A stretch of 64,000 nt of DNA, from positions 1-64,000 of the forward strand of contig OMWH01000015.1 of assembly GCA_900314755.1 (NCBI GenBank), in the 5' to 3' direction. Origin of the DNA: an uncultured Prevotellaceae bacterium. Its GTDB lineage: Bacteria; Bacteroidota; Bacteroidia; Bacteroidales; Bacteroidaceae. A model generated the notes under the pieces. It had not been told where the DNA came from. It saw only the letters and a list, made by a program, of their open reading frames with translations, and did no database searches. Below are positions 17,440 through 25,899 of this stretch, one piece after another (position 1 is the first letter of the stretch; each line of letters starts with the position of its first letter). A program made the translations under genes and the position numbers.

Positions 17440-18189
17440 ATGAAAAAGTTATTATGGTTTGTGTTAGCTGTCCTCATTGTGACATGCAGCATGCGTCTCT
17501 ATGCGTTCAGTGGTAGTGATAAAGTAGTGGAAAACCGTTCGTTGAAGGGTTTTGAGCGTATCCGCCTGCAGGGCTCTCCTGACATTAAGTACACCCAAGG
17601 AAAGACCTGGTCGGTCAAGGTGAAGGCACCAAAGAGTGTCCTGAAGAATGTGCAGACCCGTATGGACGGAAACTGTCTGGTTGTCAGTGTCAAGTCGGGT
17701 GGTTTCTTTAGCAGCATGTCCTTGAAAGATAATGACGTGACGGTCTATGTCACCTCCCCCGACCTGATAGGGGTGGAGGTACAGGGCTCCGGTGATTTCG
17801 AGAGCAAGTCGCATGTCGATACCGATAATCTTGACATCAGTGTGAAAGGCTCTGGTGACGTGGACTTCTATGATATCATCTGCGACCGTGTGAAAGTGAC
17901 GCTTGTCGGTTCCGGTGATGTGGAGCTGAAGAATGTCGTGACACAGTATTCTGCCGTGGAACTTGTTGGTTCCGGTGATGTGAAGCTCAACCAGCGCAAT
18001 GCCAAGGAAACGAGTCTGGAGTTGAAAGGCTCTGGCGACATCAAGGTGGCAAATCAGCAATGTGGCACCGTCTCCTGCCGCCTGGTGGGCTCTGGGGATA
18101 TCACCCTGACAGGTACTATACGCAAGCTCAACCAGACCACCCGGGGCTCTGGTGACATCAATACCGCAGGACTACAGATTTTCAAGTAA
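17440..18189 (+). CDS. Head GIN domain protein (DUF2807), adhesin-like
   Basis: A 249-residue exported protein: signal peptide (KKLLWFVLAVLIVTCSMRLYA), then a single right-handed-helix-like repeat domain. The turn motif G-S-G-D recurs about seven times at roughly 15-25 residue spacing (GSGDFES, GSGDVDF, GSGDVEL, GSGDVKL, GSGDIKV, GSGDITL, GSGDINT), after an opening GSPDIKY. This is the hallmark of the DUF2807 auto-transporter adhesin head GIN family. No membrane anchor is visible, so it is periplasmic or surface-exposed. An ECF-type promoter precedes it, suggesting control by envelope stress. The biochemical role is unknown. Confidence 0.88.
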   Translation: MKKLLWFVLAVLIVTCSMRLYAFSGSDKVVENRSLKGFERIRLQGSPDIKYTQGKTWSVKVKAPKSVLKNVQTRMDGNCLVVSVKSGGFFSSMSLKDNDVTVYVTSPDLIGVEVQGSGDFESKSHVDTDNLDISVKGSGDVDFYDIICDRVKVTLVGSGDVELKNVVTQYSAVELVGSGDVKLNQRNAKETSLELKGSGDIKVANQQCGTVSCRLVGSGDITLTGTIRKLNQTTRGSGDINTAGLQIFK

Positions 18190-18227
18190 CAAGTAAGAGG
18201 AAGCGTCTGTGTCTTTTGTCAAGAGAT

Positions 18228-19166
18228 TTATTTAGACAGATAGTCGCGGAAATAGGCAATGATATGGTCGAGACCCTCGTCCAAGGTGATCTTGGGCTCC
18301 CAGCCTAACTCCCGCTTGGCAACCGTGATATCAGGACGGCGCATCTTCGGGTCGTCGCTGGGCAGGGGGCGGTATACTATCTTGCTCTTGCCACCAATCT
18401 TCTGAAGAACTTTCTCTGCCAGCTCCAGCATGGTGAACTCACCGGGGTTACCCAGGTTGACAGGTCCCGTGAAGTCGTCGGGGGTGTCCATCATCCGGAT
18501 CATTCCCTCAATCAGGTCGCTCACATACTGGAAAGAACGGGTCTGCTGTCCGTCACCATAGATGGTGAGGTCTTCACCACGCAGTGCCTGCACCACGAAG
18601 TTGGAGACAACACGACCGTCGCTTACTGCCATGCGCGGACCATAGGTGTTGAAGATACGGATAACCTTGCTGCGCACTTTGTGCAGACGGTAGTAGTCGA
18701 AGAACAGCGTCTCAGCGACACGCTTTCCCTCATCATAACAGGAACGCAGTCCGATGGGGTTCACATTACCCCAGTAGCTCTCTGGCTGTGGATGTACGTT
18801 AGGGTCACCATAGACCTCACTGGTCGATGACTGTAGGATCTTAGCTTTCGTGCGGCGGGCAAGTCCCAGCATGTGATAGGCTCCGAAGAAACTGGTCTTA
18901 GTGGTCTGTATCGGGTCGTTCTGATAATAGATCGGCGAGGCAGGACAGGCGAGGTTATAGATCTCGTCAACCTCAGCCCAGTAGGGGTTGATGACATCAT
19001 GGCGCACCAGCTCAAAGTTAGGCTTGCCAATCAGGTGCCATACGTTCTCCTTTGAACCGCTATAGAAATTGTCAATACAGATTACGTCATGCCCTTCGTT
19101 GACGAGTCGCTCACAGAGATGGGAACCAATGAAGCCGGCTCCTCCAGTAACTAAGATTCTTTTCAT
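18228..19166 (-). CDS. UDP-glucuronate decarboxylase (UXS-type SDR)
   Basis: A 312-residue extended short-chain dehydrogenase. The NAD-binding [10 protein letters not shown] lies at residues 8-17. The catalytic region includes [10 protein letters not shown] and the Tyr/Lys pair in SCYDEGKR. The sequences [19 protein letters not shown] and [10 protein letters not shown] are characteristic of UDP-xylose synthases. The reaction is UDP-glucuronate to UDP-xylose plus CO2, providing xylose for surface glycans. It stands alone with its own -7 box at 19197-19204. Other NDP-sugar epimerases share the fold, but the motif set favours UXS. Confidence 0.9.
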   Translation of the reverse strand: MKRILVTGGAGFIGSHLCERLVNEGHDVICIDNFYSGSKENVWHLIGKPNFELVRHDVINPYWAEVDEIYNLACPASPIYYQNDPIQTTKTSFFGAYHMLGLARRTKAKILQSSTSEVYGDPNVHPQPESYWGNVNPIGLRSCYDEGKRVAETLFFDYYRLHKVRSKVIRIFNTYGPRMAVSDGRVVSNFVVQALRGEDLTIYGDGQQTRSFQYVSDLIEGMIRMMDTPDDFTGPVNLGNPGEFTMLELAEKVLQKIGGKSKIVYRPLPSDDPKMRRPDITVAKRELGWEPKITLDEGLDHIIAYFRDYLSK

Positions 19167-19196
19167 TGTTTTGAGGTTATAGTTTAAAATTTATTG

Positions 19197-19204
19197 CAAA
19201 GATA
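19197..19204 (-). promoter_or_regulatory. -7 promoter box of the UXS gene
   Basis: The minus strand reads TATCTTTG, 30 nt before the start codon. Confidence 0.65.
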
Positions 19205-19247
19205 ATATAAATTTCTGAATTACAAAGAAAAACAGGGAAAAATATAA

Positions 19248-19277
19248 GCGGGACACGTCCTCACGGATGAGTCCCGC
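19248..19277 (-). terminator. Terminator of aroB
   Basis: A stem of GCGGGAC with GTCCCGC encloses a second small hairpin. In the minus-strand direction it is followed by a T-rich run. It lies about 50 nt past the aroB stop. Confidence 0.65.
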
Positions 19278-19325
19278 CTTCGGTTGTTAGCAATCTAAAT
19301 AGGTAGTAGTGTATTGAATCAGGGA

Positions 19326-20378
19326 TCAGTATTCCCTGTAAAAGTCTAATGCTTCCTTGATATCCTCCTCCGTCACCGTCTGGTTGATGCGGATGTCTCC
19401 TATACCGCCCAGCAGGGTGAAGTTGATATCGTTGCCTACGTTCTTCTTGTCGTGGTGCATGAGTTCCACCAGTTGCGGATAGTCATCACAGGTGATGGTC
19501 ATGCGTCCATAATGCTCCTTGATGAAGTTGATGGTCTGGCGCATCTTGTCCTGCGGGAAACCTGTCTTGATGCAGGAGAGATAGAGCTCCACCACCAGAC
19601 CGTAGGCGACCGCATAGCCGTGGAGGATAGGACGGTGTTCCAATGCGTACGACTCGAAGGCGTGTCCTGCCGTATGCCCGAGGTTCAGAGCCTTGCGGAT
19701 GCCTTTCTCTGTAGGGTCTTCCGTGACGATGCGCTGTTTCACGGCGACACTTTTCTCAAGAGCGGCAGCAAACTCTATACTCTCAACTCTCAACTCTAAG
19801 CCCTGATTCATCAGTTCTGCCCAGGTCTTCTCGTCGGAGATGAGTCCGTGCTTGATCATCTCGGCATAGCCAGAGAGGATGTTCTCTTGGTCAAGGGTTC
19901 GCAAAAAGGTGGTGTCGAGGATGACACAGTGGGCATTGTTGAAGACACCGATCTCGTTTTTCAGTCCTCCGAAGTTGATACCTGTCTTACCGCCCACGCT
20001 GGCGTCTACCATGGAGAGCAGGGTGGTGGGGATGTTGATGAAGGAGATGCCGCGCTTAAAGGTAGAGGCGGCAAAACCACCCAGGTCGGTCACCATTCCC
20101 CCACCGAGGTTGATCATGAGGGAATGACGGGTAGCTCCCATCCGTTGCATCTCACTCCATACATGGGCGAGTGACTCCAGTGTCTTGTGCGTGTCTGTCG
20201 CCTGGATGGTGATGACCTGTGCCTCTTTCATGCAGTCGTAGTCCCTGACCACCGGCAGGCAGCAGTCACGTGTGGTCTCATCGACAAGTACTAACAAGCG
20301 GTCGTGAGCGCTTTCGCTTACGGCTTGTTCCAGTGTCTGCCGCAGGTTTTCTGAGAATATGACCTTCTGCTGTTCCAT
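19326..20378 (-). CDS. aroB: 3-dehydroquinate synthase
   Basis: A 350-residue enzyme that converts DAHP to 3-dehydroquinate, step 2 of the shikimate pathway. The NAD-binding GGGMVTDLGGFAAS, TTLLSMVDASVGGKTGIN, and zinc-ligand sequences (LNLGHTAGHAFES with its His residues, and ILHGYAVAYG) are present. Between LISDEKTWAELMN and ALEKSVAVKQ the protein contains LELRVESIEF, encoded by four 7-bp repeats (19773-19800). That is a repeat insertion in a surface loop of a housekeeping enzyme. A -7 box is at 20387-20394 and a terminator at 19248-19277, so it appears monocistronic. Confidence 0.95.
   Translation of the reverse strand: MEQQKVIFSENLRQTLEQAVSESAHDRLLVLVDETTRDCCLPVVRDYDCMKEAQVITIQATDTHKTLESLAHVWSEMQRMGATRHSLMINLGGGMVTDLGGFAASTFKRGISFINIPTTLLSMVDASVGGKTGINFGGLKNEIGVFNNAHCVILDTTFLRTLDQENILSGYAEMIKHGLISDEKTWAELMNQGLELRVESIEFAAALEKSVAVKQRIVTEDPTEKGIRKALNLGHTAGHAFESYALEHRPILHGYAVAYGLVVELYLSCIKTGFPQDKMRQTINFIKEHYGRMTITCDDYPQLVELMHHDKKNVGNDINFTLLGGIGDIRINQTVTEEDIKEALDFYREY
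19773..19800 (-). repeat. 7-bp tandem repeat, 4 units, inside aroB
   Basis: Plus-strand units CTCTATA, CTCTCAA, CTCTCAA, CTCTAAG. They encode the LELRVESIEF loop. The unit is the same as in the serB leader (9770-9811). Confidence 0.85.
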
Positions 20379-20386
20379 TGCGGTTG

Positions 20387-20394
20387 CAAATATA
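20387..20394 (-). promoter_or_regulatory. -7 promoter box of aroB
   Basis: The minus strand reads TATATTTG, matching TAnnTTTG, only 8 nt before the aroB ATG, so the leader is very short. Confidence 0.6.
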
Positions 20395-20518
20395 ATATAA
20401 AATTTGTAAATACTTCTATAAAAGTGCGGAATAATTGTTGGGAATACATTTTTTTTGATTCATATCGTTAAACTTTTGTCTTTTGGGAGCGTCCAAAAGG
20501 CATAATCAACAAAATGAC

Positions 20519-23479
20519 ATGAAGAAAATTTTACTGCTTTTGCTCATGACGGTATCAGGCATACAGGTGATGGCGCAACGGAACATTACAGGTAAGGTGC
20601 AGGAGAGTGACTCTCAAGAGCCATTGGCACAGACGACAGTGAGACTGTTAAAACAGGATAGCGTGATGGTGACAGGCTCGTTGACTGACTTGAACGGCAA
20701 TTTCCGCATCAAAGCTCCAGCCAATGGGACGTATATCGTGCAGGTTACCTGTGTGGGCTTTAAGCCATATACCGAGAACGTCAAAGTGTCTGCCGACAAG
20801 GATATCGCCCTGGGAACGATAGACCTCAAGCCCGATGCCATCATGCTGAAGGGTGCTACGGTGACAGGACAGGCTTCGAAAGTCACACTGAAGGAGGATA
20901 CCTTTGTATATAATGCATCGGCATACCGTACACCGGAGGGCTCGGTGATCGAGGAACTGGTGCGTAAACTGCCTGGCGCACAGGTGGATGACGCTGGTAA
21001 GGTGACCATCAATGGTAAGGAGGTGAAGAAAATCCTGATTGACGGTAAGGAGTTTATGACCGGTGATACCAAGACGGCAATGAAGAACCTGCCTACGTCT
21101 ATCGTGGAGCGGGTGAAGGCTTATGACCAGAAGAGTGACCTTGCCCGTGTCAGTGGTATTGATGATGGTGAGGAGGAGACGGTGCTGGACTTCGGCATCA
21201 AGCGCGGCATGAATAAAGGATATATGGTGAATGCCGACTTGGCAGCAGGAACCCGTCGCCGTTATAGCGGACGTATCTTTGCCGGTATGCAGAGCTCCGA
21301 CCTGAAGATATTTGTCCCCCTGAGTGCCAATAATGTCAACGACATGGGATTCCCTGGTGGCGGCGGTGGTCGTTTCGGAGGCGGCAGACAAGGTCTGACA
21401 GCAACGAAGATGGTGGGCTTCAACCTGAACTACGAGAAGAAAGACCGCTTGAAGTTTGATGCCAGCATCCGCTGGAACCATAGCGATGGGGATGCCGTGG
21501 TACGCACCTCTTCGGAGAATTTCATGACGGGGTCTTCGTCTACGTTCAAAAATAGTCTGCGCAGCAATCTCTCCCGCTCAAACAGTTGGGATGCCCGTTT
21601 CCGCTTGGAATGGACACCTGACTCGATGACGAATATCATGATGCGCCCACAGTTCAATTACAACTCAAGTGATGGCTTGTCGGAGGGAGTCTCCCTCACG
21701 ATGGATGATGACCCATACCGGTGGGTGAAGGACCCGCTGGACGATAGTGCGTTGGAAACGCTCGTTGACAAGGATGTCGTGATAAACAGGGACCGCAGTA
21801 ACTCCATCACCTATAGCGACTCGAAGAGTATGGGGGGATGGTTGCAACTGAACCGTCGGCTGAACAACAGTGGCAGGAACGTCACCCTGCGTTTCTCCGG
21901 TAATGTGGGAGACGGCATGGATAAGTCGTTTACTAACAGTCTGGTGGAGTATTTCCAATTGGTGAACCAGCATGGGGAGGACTCTACGCATCAGACAAAC
22001 CGCTATGCGGTGACACCGACGAAAAACTGGAACTATGGCATCCGTGCCACCTATAGCGAGCCTATCTTCCGGCAGACATACCTGCAGTTCAGTTATCAGT
22101 ATCAGTATAGCTATAGGAAAAGTGACCGTGCTACGTATGATTTTAGCAATCTATACACCCAAAAGTATATTGACTTCTTCGGCATCGAGCCCCAGTATCG
22201 CGGATGGGATGACTACCTGAGACAGGTCGGCTATCCTTATGATTCTTATAAGGATGACAAACTGAGCCGTTTCTCAGAATATCGTAACTATAACCATACA
22301 GCGGAGATTATGTTACGCATCGTCCGTAAGGCTTATAATCTGAATGTGGGCTTCCAGGTGCTGCCGCAGCGCTCGCATTTCACACAGGACTATCAGGGTG
22401 TGCATACTGATACGGTACGCACGGTGACGAACTTCGCACCTACAGCCGACTTCCGCTGGAAGATCTCGAAGGTGAGCCAGCTGCGCTTCACCTACCGTGC
22501 CAACAGCAGTCAGCCGTCAATGAGTGACTTGTTGGACATCACGGATGACAGTGACCCGCTGAACATCCGGAAGGGTAACCCGGGACTGAAGCCCTCGTTC
22601 ACACAGAACTTCCGCCTGTTCTATAATAACTATATCCAGAACCACCAGCGGAGTATCATGGCGCACGTCAATTTCTCGACAACCCGTAACTCTATCTCTA
22701 ATATGGTGACGTATAACGAGCAGTCGGGTGGAAGTACCATCAGACCGGAGAATATCAACGGCAACTGGAACACGTTCGGTATGTTTATGTTCAATACAGC
22801 CATCGACTCTGCGGGTTACTTCAATGTCAACACGTTTACAACGCTTCGGTATAATAATAATGTGGGATATGTAAGTGTCAGCAGGAATGAGGATTCCCAG
22901 AAGTCGACAACACGTACGACGACAATCGGAGAGCGCCTTGCCGGCAGCTATCGTAACGACTGGCTGGAGGTGGAGCTGAACGGCTCACTGGAGTATATGC
23001 ATGCCCGTAGTGAGTTGCAGAGTAATAACAACCTCGACACCTGGACATTCTCGTATGGTGGCAGTCTTCAGTTGACGGCACCTTGGGGTACGCAGCTGTC
23101 GACGAGCATGAATATGAACAGTCGCCGTGGCTATAACGACGCATCGATGAATACCAATGAGCTGATATGGAACGCACAGGTGTCACAGTCGTTCCTGCGA
23201 GGAAATGCGCTGACACTCTCGCTTCAGATGTACGACATCCTCCATCAGCAGTCTACATTCAGCCGTACGGTGGATGCCATGCGTCGCAGCGATACGGAGT
23301 ATAATGCCATTACCAACTATGCGATGCTGCATGTCATCTATCGTCTGAATATCTTCGGTGGTAAGAATGGAGGTCCGAGAGGACATGAAGGTGGACCTGG
23401 TGGTCGCCGGGGTGGTGGCTTCGGTGGTCCTGGCGGTCGTCCTGGTGGGGGCGGTGGCTTCGGACGTCCAAGGTTCTAA
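20519..23479 (+). CDS. TonB-receptor-like outer-membrane beta-barrel protein
   Basis: About 986 residues. It has a signal peptide (KKILLLLLMTVSGIQVMAQ), a carboxypeptidase-regulatory-like domain beginning RNITGKVQESDSQEPLAQTT, and a plug-like region (LPGAQVDDAGKVTINGKEVK). A long beta-barrel of the OMP_b-brl_3 type follows. Two Gly-rich stretches stand out: GFPGGGGGRFGGG near residue 280 and a C-terminal tail of Gly/Arg/Pro repeats ending GGGFGRPRF. I chose ATG 20519, where the signal peptide begins. An upstream hairpin (20480-20499) lies in the leader, and a strong bidirectional terminator follows at 23485-23516. The ligand is unknown. Confidence 0.88.
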   Translation: MKKILLLLLMTVSGIQVMAQRNITGKVQESDSQEPLAQTTVRLLKQDSVMVTGSLTDLNGNFRIKAPANGTYIVQVTCVGFKPYTENVKVSADKDIALGTIDLKPDAIMLKGATVTGQASKVTLKEDTFVYNASAYRTPEGSVIEELVRKLPGAQVDDAGKVTINGKEVKKILIDGKEFMTGDTKTAMKNLPTSIVERVKAYDQKSDLARVSGIDDGEEETVLDFGIKRGMNKGYMVNADLAAGTRRRYSGRIFAGMQSSDLKIFVPLSANNVNDMGFPGGGGGRFGGGRQGLTATKMVGFNLNYEKKDRLKFDASIRWNHSDGDAVVRTSSENFMTGSSSTFKNSLRSNLSRSNSWDARFRLEWTPDSMTNIMMRPQFNYNSSDGLSEGVSLTMDDDPYRWVKDPLDDSALETLVDKDVVINRDRSNSITYSDSKSMGGWLQLNRRLNNSGRNVTLRFSGNVGDGMDKSFTNSLVEYFQLVNQHGEDSTHQTNRYAVTPTKNWNYGIRATYSEPIFRQTYLQFSYQYQYSYRKSDRATYDFSNLYTQKYIDFFGIEPQYRGWDDYLRQVGYPYDSYKDDKLSRFSEYRNYNHTAEIMLRIVRKAYNLNVGFQVLPQRSHFTQDYQGVHTDTVRTVTNFAPTADFRWKISKVSQLRFTYRANSSQPSMSDLLDITDDSDPLNIRKGNPGLKPSFTQNFRLFYNNYIQNHQRSIMAHVNFSTTRNSISNMVTYNEQSGGSTIRPENINGNWNTFGMFMFNTAIDSAGYFNVNTFTTLRYNNNVGYVSVSRNEDSQKSTTRTTTIGERLAGSYRNDWLEVELNGSLEYMHARSELQSNNNLDTWTFSYGGSLQLTAPWGTQLSTSMNMNSRRGYNDASMNTNELIWNAQVSQSFLRGNALTLSLQMYDILHQQSTFSRTVDAMRRSDTEYNAITNYAMLHVIYRLNIFGGKNGGPRGHEGGPGGRRGGGFGGPGGRPGGGGGFGRPRF

Positions 23480-23484
23480 GAAAA

Positions 23485-23516
23485 AAAGAAAGGCACTTCA
23501 CGAAGTGCCTTTCTTT
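23485..23516. terminator. Bidirectional terminator between convergent genes
   Basis: A perfect 15-bp stem (AAAGAAAGGCACTTC with GAAGTGCCTTTCTTT) and a 2-nt centre. A/T-rich flanks on both sides serve the barrel gene on the plus strand and the DUF5606 gene on the minus strand. Confidence 0.85.
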
Positions 23517-23518
23517 GA

Positions 23519-23962
23519 TTATTCTTCCTTTCGGTCGTCAACGTTATCACCCTCTGTGGGTGCCATCTCCTCTTCAAAGTCTGTGATGCCTGCATTGATG
23601 AGGATGTCATACCACTGCAGGAGCTTCTTGATATCACTGTTGTGAACGCGCTCCTGGTCCCATTCTGGTAAGACTTTCGTGAAATAGTCGTGCAGTTCCT
23701 TGGGTGTTGCCTTCTTGTAGTTGAGGCTGGCATTCTTTCCTTTCTCCAGGTCACGCAGGGAAGCGAGAACCTTCATCAGGGGGACATCCTCTGTCTCTGT
23801 GAACATGGCGATGTCAGCGAGGGATGTGATACGGTCGGTACCGAAAGCAGGTGTGCGCTTACCTGTTCCGTCAAGAGCCTCCACGATGAGGCTGTTCTTG
23901 GCACGTGATACCAGTTTGTAGAGTCCCGGTTTCCCCGAGATAGCTAAAATTGTCTGTTTCAT
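23519..23962 (-). CDS. DUF5606 protein
   Basis: A 147-residue acidic protein starting MKQTILAISGKPGLYKLVS, the conserved opening of the Bacteroidetes DUF5606 family. No catalytic motif is visible. The N-terminal half looks like a small beta-barrel fold, followed by helices (ELHDYFTKVLPEW) and a disordered acidic end. Its start overlaps the coaE stop by 4 nt (ATGA). It closes the nusB-yajC-cdaR-coaE operon. The function is unknown; constant linkage with coaE and cdaR suggests a housekeeping role. Confidence 0.85.
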   Translation of the reverse strand: MKQTILAISGKPGLYKLVSRAKNSLIVEALDGTGKRTPAFGTDRITSLADIAMFTETEDVPLMKVLASLRDLEKGKNASLNYKKATPKELHDYFTKVLPEWDQERVHNSDIKKLLQWYDILINAGITDFEEEMAPTEGDNVDDRKEE

Positions 23963-24519
23963 ATCTTTTCTTTTTTAATAATGTATTCTAATTGCTCGTC
24001 GATATTGGTGATACCGTCATTGATGATCTCGTAGTCGGCACGGCTGATGACTTCTTCCTGAGACAGTTGCCGCTGCATCCATTGCAGCACCTTCTCACGG
24101 GTGATATGGTCACGTTGCATCACTCTGTCGATACGAATCTCTAAAGGGGCAGTGACGACGATGACCTTGTCTACCAGTCGGTAAATCCCCGACTCATACA
24201 TGATAGCACTCTCCATCCATGTCATACCACTCTCCTGAAAGTCGCGGAAGACGGCAGGATGGACAATGGTGTCGATAGCCTTGGCGTTGTCCTCACTCTG
24301 CAGCAGGAATTGTGCCACAGCTGCTTTGTTGAGTTGCCCGTCAACATAGGTGTCGGCACCGATAAGCTTCGTGAGCTCCTGCCTGATGACTGGTGAGGTG
24401 CGGATGAGGCGTTTGGCGGCAGCGTCACAGTCATATACCACAATGCCGTATTGTGCCGTCAGGCGTCTGCAAACATAACTTTTGCCAGAGCCGATGCCTC
24501 CCGTGATTCCTATCTTCAT
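23959..24519 (-). CDS. coaE: Dephospho-CoA kinase
   Basis: A 186-residue P-loop kinase that phosphorylates the 3' hydroxyl of dephospho-CoA, the last step of coenzyme A synthesis. The Walker A motif is GITGGIGSGKS at the N-terminus. The CoaE pattern VYDCDAAAKRL and HPAVFRDF follow, and the VVTAPLEIRIDRVMQRD segment holds the lid Arg residues. Length is slightly below the 200-residue norm but complete. It overlaps both neighbours by 4 nt (cdaR upstream, DUF5606 downstream), showing tight translational coupling. Confidence 0.95.
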   Translation of the reverse strand: MKIGITGGIGSGKSYVCRRLTAQYGIVVYDCDAAAKRLIRTSPVIRQELTKLIGADTYVDGQLNKAAVAQFLLQSEDNAKAIDTIVHPAVFRDFQESGMTWMESAIMYESGIYRLVDKVIVVTAPLEIRIDRVMQRDHITREKVLQWMQRQLSQEEVISRADYEIINDGITNIDEQLEYIIKKEKI

Positions 24520-25493
24520 TCCTGTTCCTCTATCAGATAGTCTACTTGCTTGGTTGCCAGAGTCGCTTTGCTGATTCCGTGCGGTATCACCTTTAAGTAG
24601 ATGTTACATTTGTCAGAAGGGCGTTGGATGATTTCCTGATAGTCAGCAATCACAGTGAAATCCTCTGGGCGTAATGTGCGGAACTGACTGACACCCGTGA
24701 CAAAACGGACCCTGACCTTTGGCGGGAACGTACGCAGCACTTTCCCTGGAGGCATGTTGATAGCTTGGATGGGTACACCGTCGAGACTCTCTTCCGTGAG
24801 GACATCTGTATAGAATCCGATACGCACCTGGTCTGGGACGACCTTCACATCTTTCGGGTGGGATGTCTTGCAGGTAATCATCAGTGTGTCACGGAATCCC
24901 ACATAGTTAAGCGGTTCGGTATAGATGACATTGATGCTGTCCAGTTTCTCCTCAAAGGTGTAGACATCCACGCTGTCGGGCCAGTACTGTACATGTGAGA
25001 GGAAGTAGAGCTGTTCCGGTATGATGCGGCCCGCCCATCTGACAGGTACGCGCTTCCGTTCTCCGTTATTATAAAAGAACTCAATACGGTCTGGTTTTAC
25101 CGAGCTGATGGTGGTTGACATCTCCAGCTGTTGGCTAATCATTCGCTTAACATCTGATGAGGGGGTGATGCCATGCCCGTTGCCACGGTCGTAATTCTTG
25201 AAGGAGATGTTGATATTGCGGTTTTTCTCATACAGATACCTGACAAGAATCCATCCCTTGTCACGGACGGTGACACGCAACGTGTCCGTCTCGTTCGATG
25301 TAAGAACCACATTCTTGGGAACCCCTTTTATCTGCATGGTCACCTTGATTTCCCGTTCATAGGTCTCATTCAAGGTGAGGATTAACCAGAAGACACCAGA
25401 CAATAACAGGAAGAACAGGAAAATAAGCAATTCCCTGCTCGTTCGATTGAACAGGAAACGATTCATCCACCGAGAGATACTTTTTTCCTCCAC
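24516..25493 (-). CDS. YbbR-domain protein, CdaR-like
   Basis: A 325-residue protein with one N-terminal membrane helix (LLIFLFFLLLSGVFWLILTL) after a basic cytoplasmic stretch (FLFNRTSREL). About three extracytoplasmic YbbR repeats follow. YbbR/CdaR proteins regulate the diadenylate cyclase CdaA in Firmicutes; no cyclase gene lies in this window, so that partnership is only an inference here. It sits between yajC and coaE, the usual Bacteroidetes arrangement. It overlaps coaE by 4 nt. Confidence 0.85.
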   Translation of the reverse strand: MEEKSISRWMNRFLFNRTSRELLIFLFFLLLSGVFWLILTLNETYEREIKVTMQIKGVPKNVVLTSNETDTLRVTVRDKGWILVRYLYEKNRNINISFKNYDRGNGHGITPSSDVKRMISQQLEMSTTISSVKPDRIEFFYNNGERKRVPVRWAGRIIPEQLYFLSHVQYWPDSVDVYTFEEKLDSINVIYTEPLNYVGFRDTLMITCKTSHPKDVKVVPDQVRIGFYTDVLTEESLDGVPIQAINMPPGKVLRTFPPKVRVRFVTGVSQFRTLRPEDFTVIADYQEIIQRPSDKCNIYLKVIPHGISKATLATKQVDYLIEEQE

Positions 25494-25510
25494 CTCCTTG
25501 AGTCCTTAGC

Positions 25511-25834
25511 TTATTTCTGAACAGGTGTGCTTGCCATGTCTTTGAAGACAGAGCCTTTGTCAACACGGATAACAACACCGTCTGCAATCTTCACCTCGAT
25601 GATGCCAGTGGCAAGGTCGATCTTCTTGACAGTGCCGTAGATACCGCCACCGGTAACTACTGGTGTTCCTTCCGTCAGCGAGTTCTGGAAGTTCTGGATC
25701 TCCTTCTGACGCTTCTGTTGGGGCTTAATCATAAAGAAATACATGATAGCGAAGATTGCCACCATCATGATAATAAAACTGGTCATGCTGCCACCGCCCT
25801 GTGCGGCTTGCGCAGCGAGAAAAATCTGTACCAT
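25511..25834 (-). CDS. yajC: Preprotein translocase subunit YajC
   Basis: A 107-residue protein with a single N-terminal membrane helix (SFIIMMVAIFAIMYFFMI) directly followed by the diagnostic KPQQKRQKEIQNFQNSL. A small beta domain follows, with GTPVVTGGGIYGTVKKID. YajC joins SecDF at the Sec translocon. It lies 17 nt before cdaR. An 8-bp tandem repeat (25853-25892) fills most of the gap to nusB upstream. Confidence 0.95.
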   Translation of the reverse strand: MVQIFLAAQAAQGGGSMTSFIIMMVAIFAIMYFFMIKPQQKRQKEIQNFQNSLTEGTPVVTGGGIYGTVKKIDLATGIIEVKIADGVVIRVDKGSVFKDMASTPVQK

Positions 25835-25852
25835 ACTGTTCTAATTATTTCG

Positions 25853-25892
25853 TTATTGTGATATTGCGATATTACGATATTCCGATATTGCG
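25853..25892. repeat. 8-bp tandem repeat, 5 units, between nusB and yajC
   Basis: Units GTTATTGT, GATATTGC, GATATTAC, GATATTCC, GATATTGC. The tract lies in the intercistronic gap, so unit changes would alter spacing but no protein. Confidence 0.85.
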
Positions 25893-25899
25893 GGGGGAA

